Assembly: GCA_002506085.1 (NCBI GenBank)
Contig: DAWV01000019.1
Coordinates: 402 to 21,778 of the forward strand
Reading direction: 5' to 3'
Length of the DNA stretch: 21,377 nt
Source of the DNA: Methanocorpusculaceae archaeon UBA425
GTDB lineage: Archaea; Halobacteriota; Methanomicrobia; Methanomicrobiales; Methanocorpusculaceae
The notes beneath the pieces were generated by a model that did not search any database, was not told where the DNA came from, and saw only the letters and a program-made list of their open reading frames with translations. Positions 7,646-16,047 of the stretch are shown here, piece after piece; within the stretch, counting starts at the first letter, position 1; every line of letters starts with the position of its first letter. The position numbers and the translations under genes are program-made.

Positions 7646-9597
7646 TGTCAGATAAGTTCGCTCTCCAGTCTACCTACTCCCCGAAAGGCTCCCAGCCAAA
7701 GGCGATTGAAGAGCTGACCGACGGTCTTTTAGACGGCGAACAGTATCAGACCCTTCTCGGGGTCACCGGGTCGGGAAAAACGTTCACGATTGCCAACGTT
7801 ATTCAGAATGTCCAGCGGCCGACGCTTGTTCTTGCCCACAATAAAACCCTGGCCGCCCAGCTCTATAATGAATTTAGGGAGTTTTTCCCGAATAATCATA
7901 TCGAGTATTTTGTTTCCTACTATGATTACTACCAGCCGGAGAGTTACATCGCCAAAAAAGACCAGTACATAGAGAAAGACGCCTCCATCAATCCGAAGAT
8001 TGAGATGCTCCGTCTTGCGGCGACGGCGTCTCTTTTATCCCACCGGGATACGATTGTTGTTGCCTCCGTTTCCTGCATTTACGGGTTGGGTAATCCGGCA
8101 AATTTCCAAAATCTCGCATTCGAAATCCGGCGGGGGCAGAAGATGGACCGCCGTGAGATTATGGAACGGCTGCTTTCGATTCTCTACGAGAGAAACGATA
8201 TGGAACTTATGCCGGGCAGATTCCGGGTCAAGGGCGATACCATCGATTTCATTCCGGGTTATTTCAATGATATCATCAGAATTGAGTTGTTTGGCGACAC
8301 CATCGAACGGATTCACGAGATTGACAAAACTACGGGTAAGATAAAAGAACGTCTGGATTACTTCTTCATTTATCCGGCACGTCATTATGTGTCGCCTGAA
8401 TCCGAACAAAAGCGGGCATTTGCCTCGATTCGGGAGGAGCTGGAATCGGTTCTTGCGGAAAACAAACTTGACGATCTTTCGGCACACCGGCTCCGTCAGA
8501 GAACACAGTATGATCTGGAGATGATGGAGGAGGTCGGTTCATGTAAGGGTATCGAGAACTACTCGAGACATTTCGACGGACGGGCTCCGGGTGAGAAACC
8601 TTATTGTCTGCTGGATTATTTCCCGGATGATTTTCTGATGGTCATCGATGAGAGTCATCAGTCTCTTCCTCAGGTCCGGGGGATGTACAATGGTGACCGT
8701 TCACGTAAGGAACCTCTTGTGGAGTACGGGTTCCGTCTTCCGAGTACGTTCGATAACCGCCCGCTCAAATTCCCTGAGTTTGAGAAGTATCTGAAACAGG
8801 TTATCTTTGTTTCGGCAACGCCGGGCGAGTATGAACGCAGTCATTCGAAGAATATCGTTGAGCAGATTATTCGTCCGACCGGTTTACTGGACCCGGTGGT
8901 CGAGGTTCGTCCGATTACCGGTCAGACCGATGATCTGATTCGGGAGATTAAGGCCGTTATCAAAAAAGGGGACCGGGCTCTCGTAACAACGCTCACAAAG
9001 AAGCTTGCCGAGGAGCTGACCGAATATCTTGCGGGGCAGGGAATAAAGACGAGGTATCTCCATTCGGAGGTTCTGACGCTGGAACGAACCGAACTTATTC
9101 GCCAGCTCAGGCTTGGAATGTATGATGTGCTTGTCGGGATTAATCTGCTTCGTGAGGGTCTTGATATTCCGGAGGTAGGGTTCATCGGGATTCTGGATGC
9201 GGATAAGGAGGGGTTCCTGCGTGATGCAAGGAGCCTTATTCAGATTATCGGCCGTGCGGCACGGAATGCGGATTCCCGGGTCGTGCTGTATGCCGATAAG
9301 ATGACTGATTCGATGAAGGAGGCTTTGTCGGAGACGGCTCGCCGGCGTCAGATGCAGATTGCATTTAACGAAGAGCATGGTATCATACCGGTGACGATTA
9401 AAAAACCCGTGAGGGAGAAGGAGGTTGATATTAAGGATATTAAGCATCTGCCGAAGTCGGAGATTCCAAATCTTATTATCGAGCTGGAGGCCGAGATGAA
9501 TGCGGCAGCGGAGTCACTGAATTTCGAGCGGGCAATCGAGCTTCGGGACCGGGTGAAGGCGCTGAGAAGCAGTATCGGGGAGAACGGGTCCGCATAG
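7645..9597 (+). CDS. uvrB: UvrABC excinuclease subunit B
   Basis: At 650 residues it has the normal length for UvrB, the damage-verification helicase of bacterial-type nucleotide excision repair. UvrB is loaded by UvrA and recruits UvrC to incise. Walker A is GVTGSGKT (39-46). The beta-hairpin that clamps DNA is intact at about 91-117 (SYYDYYQPESYI, then KKDQYIEKDASIN). Walker B is MVIDESH near residues 333-339, and helicase motifs VSATPGEYE and IGRAARN are present. A C-terminal UVR motif (about 610-645, FERAIELRDRVKAL) would contact UvrC. It is complete and translationally coupled to the upstream DUF4013 gene. uvrA and uvrC are not in the window. Archaea that carry uvrABC are thought to have gained it from bacteria. 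Confidence 0.97.
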   Translation: MSDKFALQSTYSPKGSQPKAIEELTDGLLDGEQYQTLLGVTGSGKTFTIANVIQNVQRPTLVLAHNKTLAAQLYNEFREFFPNNHIEYFVSYYDYYQPESYIAKKDQYIEKDASINPKIEMLRLAATASLLSHRDTIVVASVSCIYGLGNPANFQNLAFEIRRGQKMDRREIMERLLSILYERNDMELMPGRFRVKGDTIDFIPGYFNDIIRIELFGDTIERIHEIDKTTGKIKERLDYFFIYPARHYVSPESEQKRAFASIREELESVLAENKLDDLSAHRLRQRTQYDLEMMEEVGSCKGIENYSRHFDGRAPGEKPYCLLDYFPDDFLMVIDESHQSLPQVRGMYNGDRSRKEPLVEYGFRLPSTFDNRPLKFPEFEKYLKQVIFVSATPGEYERSHSKNIVEQIIRPTGLLDPVVEVRPITGQTDDLIREIKAVIKKGDRALVTTLTKKLAEELTEYLAGQGIKTRYLHSEVLTLERTELIRQLRLGMYDVLVGINLLREGLDIPEVGFIGILDADKEGFLRDARSLIQIIGRAARNADSRVVLYADKMTDSMKEALSETARRRQMQIAFNEEHGIIPVTIKKPVREKEVDIKDIKHLPKSEIPNLIIELEAEMNAAAESLNFERAIELRDRVKALRSSIGENGSA

Positions 9598-9635
9598 GAT
9601 TTTAGCCCCGGCTACTGCCGTTTTCCCGGTCGTTC

Positions 9636-10148
9636 TCAATCGCTCTTTGCGATCTGCCGCATCCGTTCAATTCCGTGCACTTCAGCAATAACCGATTCAA
9701 CTTCCGGCGGCACCGACTCTTTCCATGTATCCCCCTCAAGCATTTTTTTCCTGACCACCGTTCCGGCGAGACTCTCCCGAAGATACAAGGGGGAAGAATG
9801 CACAGGAATCCCGGCTTCTTTGAATAACTGAATCACCAGCGGGTTGGATGAATACACGATATCAAAAGGCGGGACCATCGATTTCACATGGGCGACCCAA
9901 AGGGCATTCCTCCGTACATCTTCCAGGGGTATTACATAAAAGGGGATTGCAAGGCCGTTGAGCGAACGGGTAATCATCAGAACCCGCTCGCCCGCGGTAA
10001 AAGGATGCCGGAGATCATGACTGGTATCAGCACTTCCGATACCAATTATCAGTTCATTCACCTCGCGGGTTTTAACAATGCTTTCAATCACCTGCATATG
10101 CCCATTATGAAAAGGTTGAAACCGTCCGACATATAATCCGCGTTTCAT
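9636..10148 (-). CDS. nadM: Archaeal nicotinamide-nucleotide adenylyltransferase
   Basis: This 170-residue NadM-type enzyme (EC 2.7.7.1) of the nucleotidyltransferase superfamily joins NMN or NaMN to the AMP of ATP, giving NAD or NaAD. The signature GRFQPFHNGH is at residues 8-17, containing the (H/T)xGH motif. The C-terminal SLAGTVVRKKMLEG corresponds to the SxTxxR-type phosphate-binding motif, followed by the usual VPPEV. The length is normal for archaeal NadM. Its ATG overlaps the larB stop (ATGA, 10145-10148), so it is the second gene of a larB-nadM operon. Because LarB uses NaAD, the coupling makes biochemical sense beyond general NAD synthesis. Confidence 0.95.
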   Translation of the reverse strand: MKRGLYVGRFQPFHNGHMQVIESIVKTREVNELIIGIGSADTSHDLRHPFTAGERVLMITRSLNGLAIPFYVIPLEDVRRNALWVAHVKSMVPPFDIVYSSNPLVIQLFKEAGIPVHSSPLYLRESLAGTVVRKKMLEGDTWKESVPPEVESVIAEVHGIERMRQIAKSD

Positions 10149-10921
10149 TTTCTGCCTCCGATTAATGCCGCAATCCGGGCTGCGAACGCACCCGCGGAAA
10201 AACCCGCATCAATATTCACGACAGTGATAACCGCACATGACTGGAGCATGCTTGCGAGAGCAGCTTCGCCTTTTCCCATGTATCCGTATCCGGTACTGAC
10301 CGGCACGCCGATAACCGGTTTGTCGACAAGACCTGCCACCACTGAGGGGAGTGTCCCTTCGCGTCCGGCACATACTACATACACATCGGCGCCCCTCAGT
10401 TTTTCCAGAGCGGGAATCAGCCGGTGGATTCCGGCGACACCCACATCGAACGATGTGATAACCACGGCTCCCATTTCCTCGGCAATTGCCCGTGCCTCTT
10501 CTGCGACCCGGATGTCGGACGTTCCGGCAGTAACAATTCCGACCGTCCCTCCCGATGAGGTCGGGACTGTTCCATCAGATAAAATCAGGATACTGCCGAT
10601 CTCCCGGTATTCGGGATAAACTCCTGCCGGCAGTGATTCGCAGACTGCCTTCACCTGGGCGGGAGAAATCCGTGATGCGACGCATCGTCCGCATGCCTGC
10701 ACATAACTGTGCATAATCTGTACAAGAGATTCCATGTCCTTTCCCTCGGCAAGGACAACCTCCGGCATTCCGCACCGGCTGGTTCGTTCCATATCCAGAT
10801 TTGCCACATCTCCCACTCGCGTGACCGCAAGGGATGAAAGAAGTTTTTCTGCGGTTGCCGGGTCAAGCTTCCCGTCCCGGACCTGATTCAGAATATCAGA
10901 AACATGCGGGTGCTCATTCAT
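10145..10921 (-). CDS. larB: LarB, nickel-pincer nucleotide biosynthesis carboxylase/hydrolase
   Basis: This 258-residue protein has the LarB layout: a helical N-terminal region with the conserved R-x-x-R-x-G-x-PEVVxxxGK pattern (about 46-61), then a PurE/AIR-carboxylase-like domain (about 125-250). That domain carries GTSDIRVAEEARAIAEEMG, GREGTLPSVVAGL, GVPVSTGYGY and a C-terminal NIDAGFSAGAFAA. LarB carboxylates the pyridinium ring of NaAD and cleaves its phosphoanhydride to give the biscarboxylated mononucleotide. LarE and LarC then convert this to the nickel-pincer cofactor; neither is in this window. It is first in the operon with nadM and divergent from the AAA+ gene. A TATA box lies 30-37 nt upstream. 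Older annotation would call it AIR carboxylase-like; the N-terminal motif favours LarB. Confidence 0.92.
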   Translation of the reverse strand: MNEHPHVSDILNQVRDGKLDPATAEKLLSSLAVTRVGDVANLDMERTSRCGMPEVVLAEGKDMESLVQIMHSYVQACGRCVASRISPAQVKAVCESLPAGVYPEYREIGSILILSDGTVPTSSGGTVGIVTAGTSDIRVAEEARAIAEEMGAVVITSFDVGVAGIHRLIPALEKLRGADVYVVCAGREGTLPSVVAGLVDKPVIGVPVSTGYGYMGKGEAALASMLQSCAVITVVNIDAGFSAGAFAARIAALIGGRK

Positions 10922-10950
10922 TACCGTATCATTAGGTTGCCGGGCATAAA

Positions 10951-10958
10951 ATAATATA
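10951..10958 (-). promoter_or_regulatory. TATA box of the larB-nadM operon
   Basis: On the minus strand this reads TATATTAT, 30-37 nt before the larB ATG. That predicts a leader of under 10 nt, so larB is probably near-leaderless. Confidence 0.5.
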
Positions 10959-11047
10959 CCCTGTTTCGGATGCGGTCTTTTTTCCGGATTACTGCACGGA
11001 AAATGAAGGTGAGCCGTCCCGGCGAATCATTCCGGCACACGAAGCCT

Positions 11048-11057
11048 TATAATTTTT
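11048..11057 (+). promoter_or_regulatory. TATA box of the AAA+ ATPase gene
   Basis: TTATAATTTT is followed 24 nt later by the ATG at 11082, the distance expected for a leaderless or near-leaderless transcript. No Shine-Dalgarno is seen. A second TATATAC close to 11068 is too near the start codon to act as the promoter. Confidence 0.45.
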
Positions 11058-11081
11058 TCAGGACAATATATACGGACTATC

Positions 11082-12365
11082 ATGGAACCAATATCAATAG
11101 ACCCGGGACTTCTGCAGTTAACCGAGATCGTTCTAACAGCAGAAGTGGTGAACACCAATCCTGCTCTTGACGTCAACGACCTGCCTGTATATATCCGGCA
11201 GATGTTCTGCACAGAAGTTGTCGGCGTAATCGCCCGTCCTGTTCTCGTCAAAGAGGGCGTCTTAAAATCCTTTCTTCCGGCGCTTGCCGCACGCAGGAAA
11301 ATCGAGGATGAGAAAAACTCATACCTCTTGTGTAATGACCTTGGTCAGTTTTCGGTCACTGCCTTCGAGCCGGCGCTGAAATGGTATTTCCGGCATGTCG
11401 GTCCGGCGAAAATCATGCAGAATCCGGCACTCACTCTCTCACTCGAAACCGCAGGCGTAAAAGAGGTGGACTACAAGAAAGCCCGTGCCAATATTCCGCT
11501 CTTTGAAGATACAACCGCATATCTTACTGCAAAAATAGCCGCAATAACCGAGAAATCCGAGTCATTCAAGGAAGCTGCCGACCTTGTCGTCCCCTATGCC
11601 CCCGAGGAGATTGAGTTCTCTCTTTCAGATTTGGTCTGCACTCCGGAGCAGCTTTCTATTGTCAGAAAAGTTCAGATTTCATTAGAGAATCAGGAGTTCC
11701 TCAGGGATCACCGGATTTATGAACTGGGCAGGATTCTTCTCGTAGGCCCGCCGGGAACCGGTAAGACTTCGTTTGCCCTCGCCCTGTCGCGTTCGGTCCA
11801 CATGCCGGTTCTCGAGGTTCGCCTTTCTATGATTACATCCCAGTATCTTGGTGAGACTTCAAAGAACATCGACCGGATTTTTGAACTTTCAAAGAAGATT
11901 GCACCATGCATCCTCTTCATTGACGAGTTCGATTACATCGCAAAGACCAGGATATCTGATGACAACGGAACGATGAAGCGTGGTGTCAATACGCTCCTCA
12001 AATGTATCGACCATGTCAATCTGATTAAAGACAAGGTGCTTCTCATCGGCGCGACGAATCACGCCGGAATGCTTGACGAGGCAGCCTGGCGCCGGTTCGA
12101 TGAGGTCGTGACCTTCACGCTTCCGGATGTAAAGATGCGGGAAGCGATTCTGAATCACGTGGCATCGGGTATTCCGTGCACGATTGATTTTTCCACGATT
12201 GCGGCACGGACGGAAGGATTCTCCGGTGCTGATCTTCGTATGATGCTCACCGAAGGAATTGTTTCGGCTCTCCTCGCCGGAAGAAAGGAACTCAACGAAG
12301 AGGATGTGAATGCAGGAATGGAGCTTGTCAACCGGAGAAACGTTGTCCGGAGCGGGTGCGCCTGA
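11082..12365 (+). CDS. Single-domain AAA+ ATPase of the classical (CDC48/FtsH-like) clade
   Basis: This 427-residue protein has an unrecognised N-terminal region (1-210) and one AAA module. Walker A is GPPGTGKT (222-229) and the pore-loop-like SQYLGETSKNI is at 253-263. Walker B is CILFIDEFD (276-284), sensor 1 is GATN with N326, the arginine finger is in WRRFDE (R337/R338), and sensor 2 is GFSGADL (379-385). All catalytic residues are present. It is not PAN: there is no N-terminal coiled coil with OB domain, and the C-terminus (RSGCA) lacks the HbYX motif that opens the 20S gate. It could be a remodeller of specific protein complexes; substrates are unknown. The stop codon directly abuts the ATG of a PhnP-like hydrolase, so the two are an operon. 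Confidence 0.85.
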   Translation: MEPISIDPGLLQLTEIVLTAEVVNTNPALDVNDLPVYIRQMFCTEVVGVIARPVLVKEGVLKSFLPALAARRKIEDEKNSYLLCNDLGQFSVTAFEPALKWYFRHVGPAKIMQNPALTLSLETAGVKEVDYKKARANIPLFEDTTAYLTAKIAAITEKSESFKEAADLVVPYAPEEIEFSLSDLVCTPEQLSIVRKVQISLENQEFLRDHRIYELGRILLVGPPGTGKTSFALALSRSVHMPVLEVRLSMITSQYLGETSKNIDRIFELSKKIAPCILFIDEFDYIAKTRISDDNGTMKRGVNTLLKCIDHVNLIKDKVLLIGATNHAGMLDEAAWRRFDEVVTFTLPDVKMREAILNHVASGIPCTIDFSTIAARTEGFSGADLRMMLTEGIVSALLAGRKELNEEDVNAGMELVNRRNVVRSGCA

Positions 12366-13085
12366 ATGAAGATAACGGCTCTTGGGACGGGAGATGTCGT
12401 CGGCACGCCGAAGATCGGCTGTGACTGCCCGGTTTGCAGTGAGGCGAAAGCAACCGGCAAACAGCGTCTCAGGACGTCACTCTTAATTGAACATAAGGGC
12501 CGGCATCTTCTGATTGACACGGGTCCCGATTTACGGTTCCAGCTCTTGGCTGCCGGTTCCCCGAGAATCGACGCCGTCATCTGGACCCACGGGCACTATG
12601 ACCATTTTATGGGATTCGGCGATTTCTACCGGGTGCAGCGTGAACTCATTCAGGTCTACGGGGCGCCCGAGGTGCTGAAATACTGCGGAGGAATCTTTTC
12701 CTTCATCCCGCATGAGGAACACCCGGTTCTTCCGTTTCAGCCGACCGAAATCTGCGGGATGGAGGTAACCCTGTTCCCGGTGGTTCACGATACGCCGACC
12801 TATGGTATGAGAATTGTCGCTGACGGGAAGACGTTTGTGTATTCGTGCGATACACGTGCCGAACTCTGCGATGCATCCCTTGAACAGATGAAAGGAGCTG
12901 ATCTTCTTCTGCTCGACGGTATTTTCCTGCCGGGTGTGAACATTTCCAAGCACATGAATATAGAGGATGCCGAGAAGCTTGCAGAAAAGCTGGCTCCGAA
13001 AGAGTTCTGGTGTGTTCACATGAGCCACAAAATCCCCTGGGAGTATGAGCATGGCGCCCGGGATATGCAGACCTGGGAACTTTGA
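12366..13085 (+). CDS. PhnP-like metallo-beta-lactamase-fold hydrolase
   Basis: This 239-residue MBL-fold protein resembles PhnP, the phosphoribosyl cyclic phosphate phosphodiesterase, and related archaeal proteins. It has the PhnP-type N-terminal zinc cluster GCDCPVC (C19, C21, C24) and the metal motif THGHYDH (74-80). Further ligands are likely H141 (VVHDTP), D162 (YSCDTR) and H218/H221 in VHMSHKIPWEYEHG. No phn (phosphonate lyase) genes are nearby, so a phosphonate role should not be assumed; the substrate is probably a cyclic phosphodiester or RNA-derived nucleotide. Its ATG begins immediately after the AAA+ stop codon, showing translational coupling. A T5 tract follows just after the stop and may end the transcript. 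Confidence 0.85.
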   Translation: MKITALGTGDVVGTPKIGCDCPVCSEAKATGKQRLRTSLLIEHKGRHLLIDTGPDLRFQLLAAGSPRIDAVIWTHGHYDHFMGFGDFYRVQRELIQVYGAPEVLKYCGGIFSFIPHEEHPVLPFQPTEICGMEVTLFPVVHDTPTYGMRIVADGKTFVYSCDTRAELCDASLEQMKGADLLLLDGIFLPGVNISKHMNIEDAEKLAEKLAPKEFWCVHMSHKIPWEYEHGARDMQTWEL

Positions 13086-13234
13086 GGAAAACTCTCTTTT
13101 TCAGCCCGCGGAAGATTCAGGTTACCGGCAGCTCACGTAGACCCGTCGAAAAATCGCCGGCACACACCAGAAAGGGAAATGTCATTATTCCAAGCCTCCC
13201 GGTGCCCCCTCCGGCAAGTTTATCTCACCTTGAG

Positions 13235-13284
13235 TATATTTAATAAATAGCGCTTTTAGCTGTTTCTTCGGAAATAGCGTTTTA
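13235..13284 (+). promoter_or_regulatory. psmB promoter with a direct repeat
   Basis: TATATTTAATA at 13235-13245 is a good TATA box, predicting a start near 13270 and a leader of about 50 nt. The sequence AAATAGCG followed by a TTTTA-containing stretch occurs twice, at 13245-13258 and 13272-13284, 27 bp apart. One copy touches the TATA box and the other lies at the expected start site, an arrangement compatible with a dimeric or tandem regulator. Confidence 0.45.
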
Positions 13285-13318
13285 TGAATTTGCAGCGTAC
13301 CTTAATTTGAGGTTTCTC

Positions 13319-13960
13319 ATGTCACAAGAACACCAGGACGTTAAAACGGGAACCACCACAGTTGGTATTGTATTCGACAGAGGAGTAATCCTTGCCACCG
13401 AGAGGCGTGCAACGATGGGTAACATGATTGCCAGCAGAAAGGCAAAGAAAGTTCACTCTATCACCGATCGGATTGGTATGACAATCGCCGGAGGTGTTGG
13501 AGACGCCCAGCAGCTTGTCAGAATCATCAACGTCGAGTGTAATCTCTACCAGATTCGCAGAGGTCAGGATATCAGTGTCGGCGCAGCCGCCACGATTCTT
13601 TCCAATTATCTGAACCAGAACCGCTTTACACCATATTATGTCCAGCTCATTGTTGGCGGCGTTGACAACGGCGGACCGTCGATTTATTCAGTCGATGCTG
13701 CCGGAGGAGCGACTCTTGAAGAGAACTTCGTATCAACGGGTTCCGGGTCACCCATGGCTTATGGTGTCTTAGAAGACCGCTATAAACCGCACATGGTCGA
13801 AACCGAGGCAGTAGAACTTGCCGTTCGCGCGCTGCGTTCAGCCATGCTCCGTGACTCGGCGTCCGGAGAGGGATATAATGTGGTGATAATAACACCGGAG
13901 AAGTTCGAATATCTCCCGGAGGATAAAATAGCCGGGTTCCTCCCCCCGGCAACAACATAA
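13319..13960 (+). CDS. psmB: 20S proteasome beta subunit
   Basis: This is the catalytic subunit of the archaeal 20S proteasome, a threonine peptidase that forms the inner heptameric rings in the cytoplasm. With the ATG at 13319 the protein is 213 residues; GAGG (13309-13312) lies 6 nt upstream, which favours it over a TTG at 13307. A short propeptide (11 residues ending KTG) would be removed autocatalytically to expose Thr12 in TTTVG. In mature numbering, Glu17 (ATERR) and Lys33 (AKK) are in place, and the GSG and SGEGYNV loop near the C-terminus is present. The subunit is complete and expected to be active. The aCPSF1 gene follows 27 nt downstream, a neighbourhood seen in other euryarchaea. 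psmA is not in the window. Confidence 0.96.
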   Translation: MSQEHQDVKTGTTTVGIVFDRGVILATERRATMGNMIASRKAKKVHSITDRIGMTIAGGVGDAQQLVRIINVECNLYQIRRGQDISVGAAATILSNYLNQNRFTPYYVQLIVGGVDNGGPSIYSVDAAGGATLEENFVSTGSGSPMAYGVLEDRYKPHMVETEAVELAVRALRSAMLRDSASGEGYNVVIITPEKFEYLPEDKIAGFLPPATT

Positions 13961-13966
13961 TCATAC

Positions 13967-13972
13967 TTTTTT
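13967..13972 (+). terminator. U-tract between psmB and the aCPSF1 gene
   Basis: A run of six T lies in the 27-nt gap after the psmB stop. Without a hairpin it resembles archaeal U-tract terminators and might end part of the psmB transcripts before the aCPSF1 gene. Confidence 0.3.
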
Positions 13973-13987
13973 CAGGAAACGAATTTT

Positions 13988-15898
13988 ATGCAGGTTGAAG
14001 ACAGACTCAAAGAACTCAAAGAAACTATTAACAGGAAAGTTCCACGCGGAGTTACAGTAACGGATGTTGAATTTGAAGGACCGGAGATGGTCATTTACAC
14101 CGACGATCCGAAACTGTTCGCCGAAGATCATGACTTAATCAAGAATCTCGCCCGCGATCTGCGGAAACGCATCGTCGTCCGCCCCAATATTCTGGGCGAT
14201 ACCGAAGAGGCATATGATATGATTAAGACGGTTGTGCCGGAAACTGCCGGTATTACCGATATTTTCTTTGATACTGATACGGGTGAGGTCTTAATCGAGG
14301 CGGAGAAACCCGGGATTGTTATCGGCAAGAACGGTTCAACCCTTCGTGATATCACGATGAAGACCGGATGGACCCCGAAAGCCGCAAGGACGCCGCCTAT
14401 TCCGTCGGTGACAATTAAACAGGTCCGCCAGTATCTTCGTGAGTCCCGTGACGAGAGAAAGGAGTTCCTCCGGAGGTGCGGCAAACGGATTCACCGTGAT
14501 TCCATTTATACCGGGCGCGATCACGACCAGTGGCTCCGTATGACCACTCTCGGCTGCTGCCGGCAGGTAGGCCGTGCTGCATTCCTTCTTTCGACACCCG
14601 AAAGCAAGGTCCTGATCGATTGCGGCGACTCCCCGGGAGCGACCGGTTCTGCCTCATCTCCGTATCTGAACGTGCCGGAGATTTATCCGTTCACGAATCT
14701 GGATGCGGTCGTTCTGACCCACGCCCACCTTGATCACTCGGCATATATCCCGCTTCTATTCAGATACGGGTATGACGGTCCGGTTTATGCGACGCCGGCA
14801 ACCCGTGATCTTGCGACGATGCTTCAGCTGGATTATCTGGATGTGAACAACAAGGAAGACCGTGCTCCGCCTTACTCCTCGAACGAGATTCGTGAGTTTG
14901 TCAAGCACACGATTGCTCTGGGTTACGGGGATGTTACGGATATCGCTCCGGACATGAAACTGACTCTGCATAACGCAGGTCATATCCTGGGTTCGGCAAT
15001 CGCCCACTTCAATGTGGGAAACGGTGTTTACAACATTGCCTTTACGGGCGATCTGTTCTATGGAAAGAGCCGGCTCTTTAATCCTGCGGTTTCCCAGTTC
15101 CCGCGTCTTGAAGCTCTTGTTATGGAGAGTACGTATGGCGGCTCCGAGGACTTCTCCCCGTCAAGGGTCGAGGCTGAAGAGCGGCTGTATGAAGTCATCA
15201 ATGCCACGCTTGCACGCGGAGGCAAAGTTCTGATTCCGGCGTTCGCGGTCGGCCGTTCGCAGGAACTGATGCTTGCCCTCGAGGAAGGTATCAGAACCAA
15301 CCGTGTTCCGAAGTGCAAGGTCTATCTTGACGGTATGATTAAGGAAGCCACTGCCATGCACACGGCTTACCCGGAGTATCTGAATAATGATCTTCGTAAT
15401 CTTATCTTCCGTGATAACTACAACCCGTTCCTTGCGGAGTGTTTCGAGCAGGTGGATTCCTATGATAAACGTCAGGCGGTCATCTTTTCGGAAGATCCCT
15501 GTGTGATTATTTCGACGAGCGGTATGCTGAACGGCGGTCCGGTTATTGAATATCTGAGCAACCTTGCTGATTCCCCGAAAAACGTGCTTATCTTTGTCGG
15601 ATATCAGGCAGAGGGTACATACGGTCGCCGTATTCAGAAGGGATGGCGTGAAGTGCCTATTGGAAAACGCGGAACGATCGTCATTAATATGGAGATTCAG
15701 ACGGTGGAAGGTTTCTCCGGTCACGCTGACCGGAAACAGCTGATGAATTATGTTCAGTATGTTCAGCCAAAGCCGGAACGTGTGTTTACCATCCATGGTG
15801 AGGAGTCCAAGACGATTGACCTTGCAAGCTCGATTTATAAGAAATTCCATATTCAGACCGTGTCTCCGCAGAATCTCGAGACATACCGGCTGGTCTGA
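13988..15898 (+). CDS. aCPSF1/FttA, KH-beta-CASP ribonuclease and termination factor
   Basis: At 636 residues it has the standard aCPSF1 length and architecture. Two N-terminal KH-like domains (about 1-145, with GIVIGKNGSTL at 109-119) are followed by a metallo-beta-lactamase domain with THAHLDH (244-250) and then a beta-CASP insert. The conserved AFTGDLFYG, VMESTYGG, STSGMLNGGP and GFSGHADRKQL motifs that complete the zinc site follow. This factor, related to eukaryotic CPSF73, cleaves nascent RNA at U-rich 3' ends and promotes archaeal transcription termination. All metal ligands appear intact. AGGAA upstream of the ATG is the probable ribosome binding site. It lies directly after psmB and ends in a clear terminator. 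Confidence 0.96.
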   Translation: MQVEDRLKELKETINRKVPRGVTVTDVEFEGPEMVIYTDDPKLFAEDHDLIKNLARDLRKRIVVRPNILGDTEEAYDMIKTVVPETAGITDIFFDTDTGEVLIEAEKPGIVIGKNGSTLRDITMKTGWTPKAARTPPIPSVTIKQVRQYLRESRDERKEFLRRCGKRIHRDSIYTGRDHDQWLRMTTLGCCRQVGRAAFLLSTPESKVLIDCGDSPGATGSASSPYLNVPEIYPFTNLDAVVLTHAHLDHSAYIPLLFRYGYDGPVYATPATRDLATMLQLDYLDVNNKEDRAPPYSSNEIREFVKHTIALGYGDVTDIAPDMKLTLHNAGHILGSAIAHFNVGNGVYNIAFTGDLFYGKSRLFNPAVSQFPRLEALVMESTYGGSEDFSPSRVEAEERLYEVINATLARGGKVLIPAFAVGRSQELMLALEEGIRTNRVPKCKVYLDGMIKEATAMHTAYPEYLNNDLRNLIFRDNYNPFLAECFEQVDSYDKRQAVIFSEDPCVIISTSGMLNGGPVIEYLSNLADSPKNVLIFVGYQAEGTYGRRIQKGWREVPIGKRGTIVINMEIQTVEGFSGHADRKQLMNYVQYVQPKPERVFTIHGEESKTIDLASSIYKKFHIQTVSPQNLETYRLV

Positions 15899-15900
15899 TT

Positions 15901-15938
15901 CCGGATTTTCGATCCGGCTATTTTTCCTACCTTTTTTT
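15901..15938 (+). terminator. Hairpin plus double U-tract after the aCPSF1 gene
   Basis: CCGGAT (15901-15906) and ATCCGG (15912-15917) form a perfect stem around a TTTCG loop. T5 (15921-15925) and T7 (15932-15938) follow. It starts 2 nt after the stop codon and is the most convincing terminator in the window. Confidence 0.75.
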
Positions 15939-16047
15939 ATTGGATCCGATTCGTGCGGGCAAATCTACACACGCATATCAGATTAAAAGAATCGGGATTT
16001 CCGGTTTCCACTGTGTGAGAAATCAGAAGGGACCGATACACAAGTCT

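Noticed and set aside
11082..12365. Proteasome-activating nucleotidase (PAN) near psmB
   Set aside because: No N-terminal coiled coil/OB pattern and no HbYX C-terminus; the C-terminus reads RSGCA.
13179..13250. 23-residue open frame upstream of psmB
   Set aside because: It runs through the psmB TATA box and has no protein features; the purine-rich AAAGGGAA before it is not enough.
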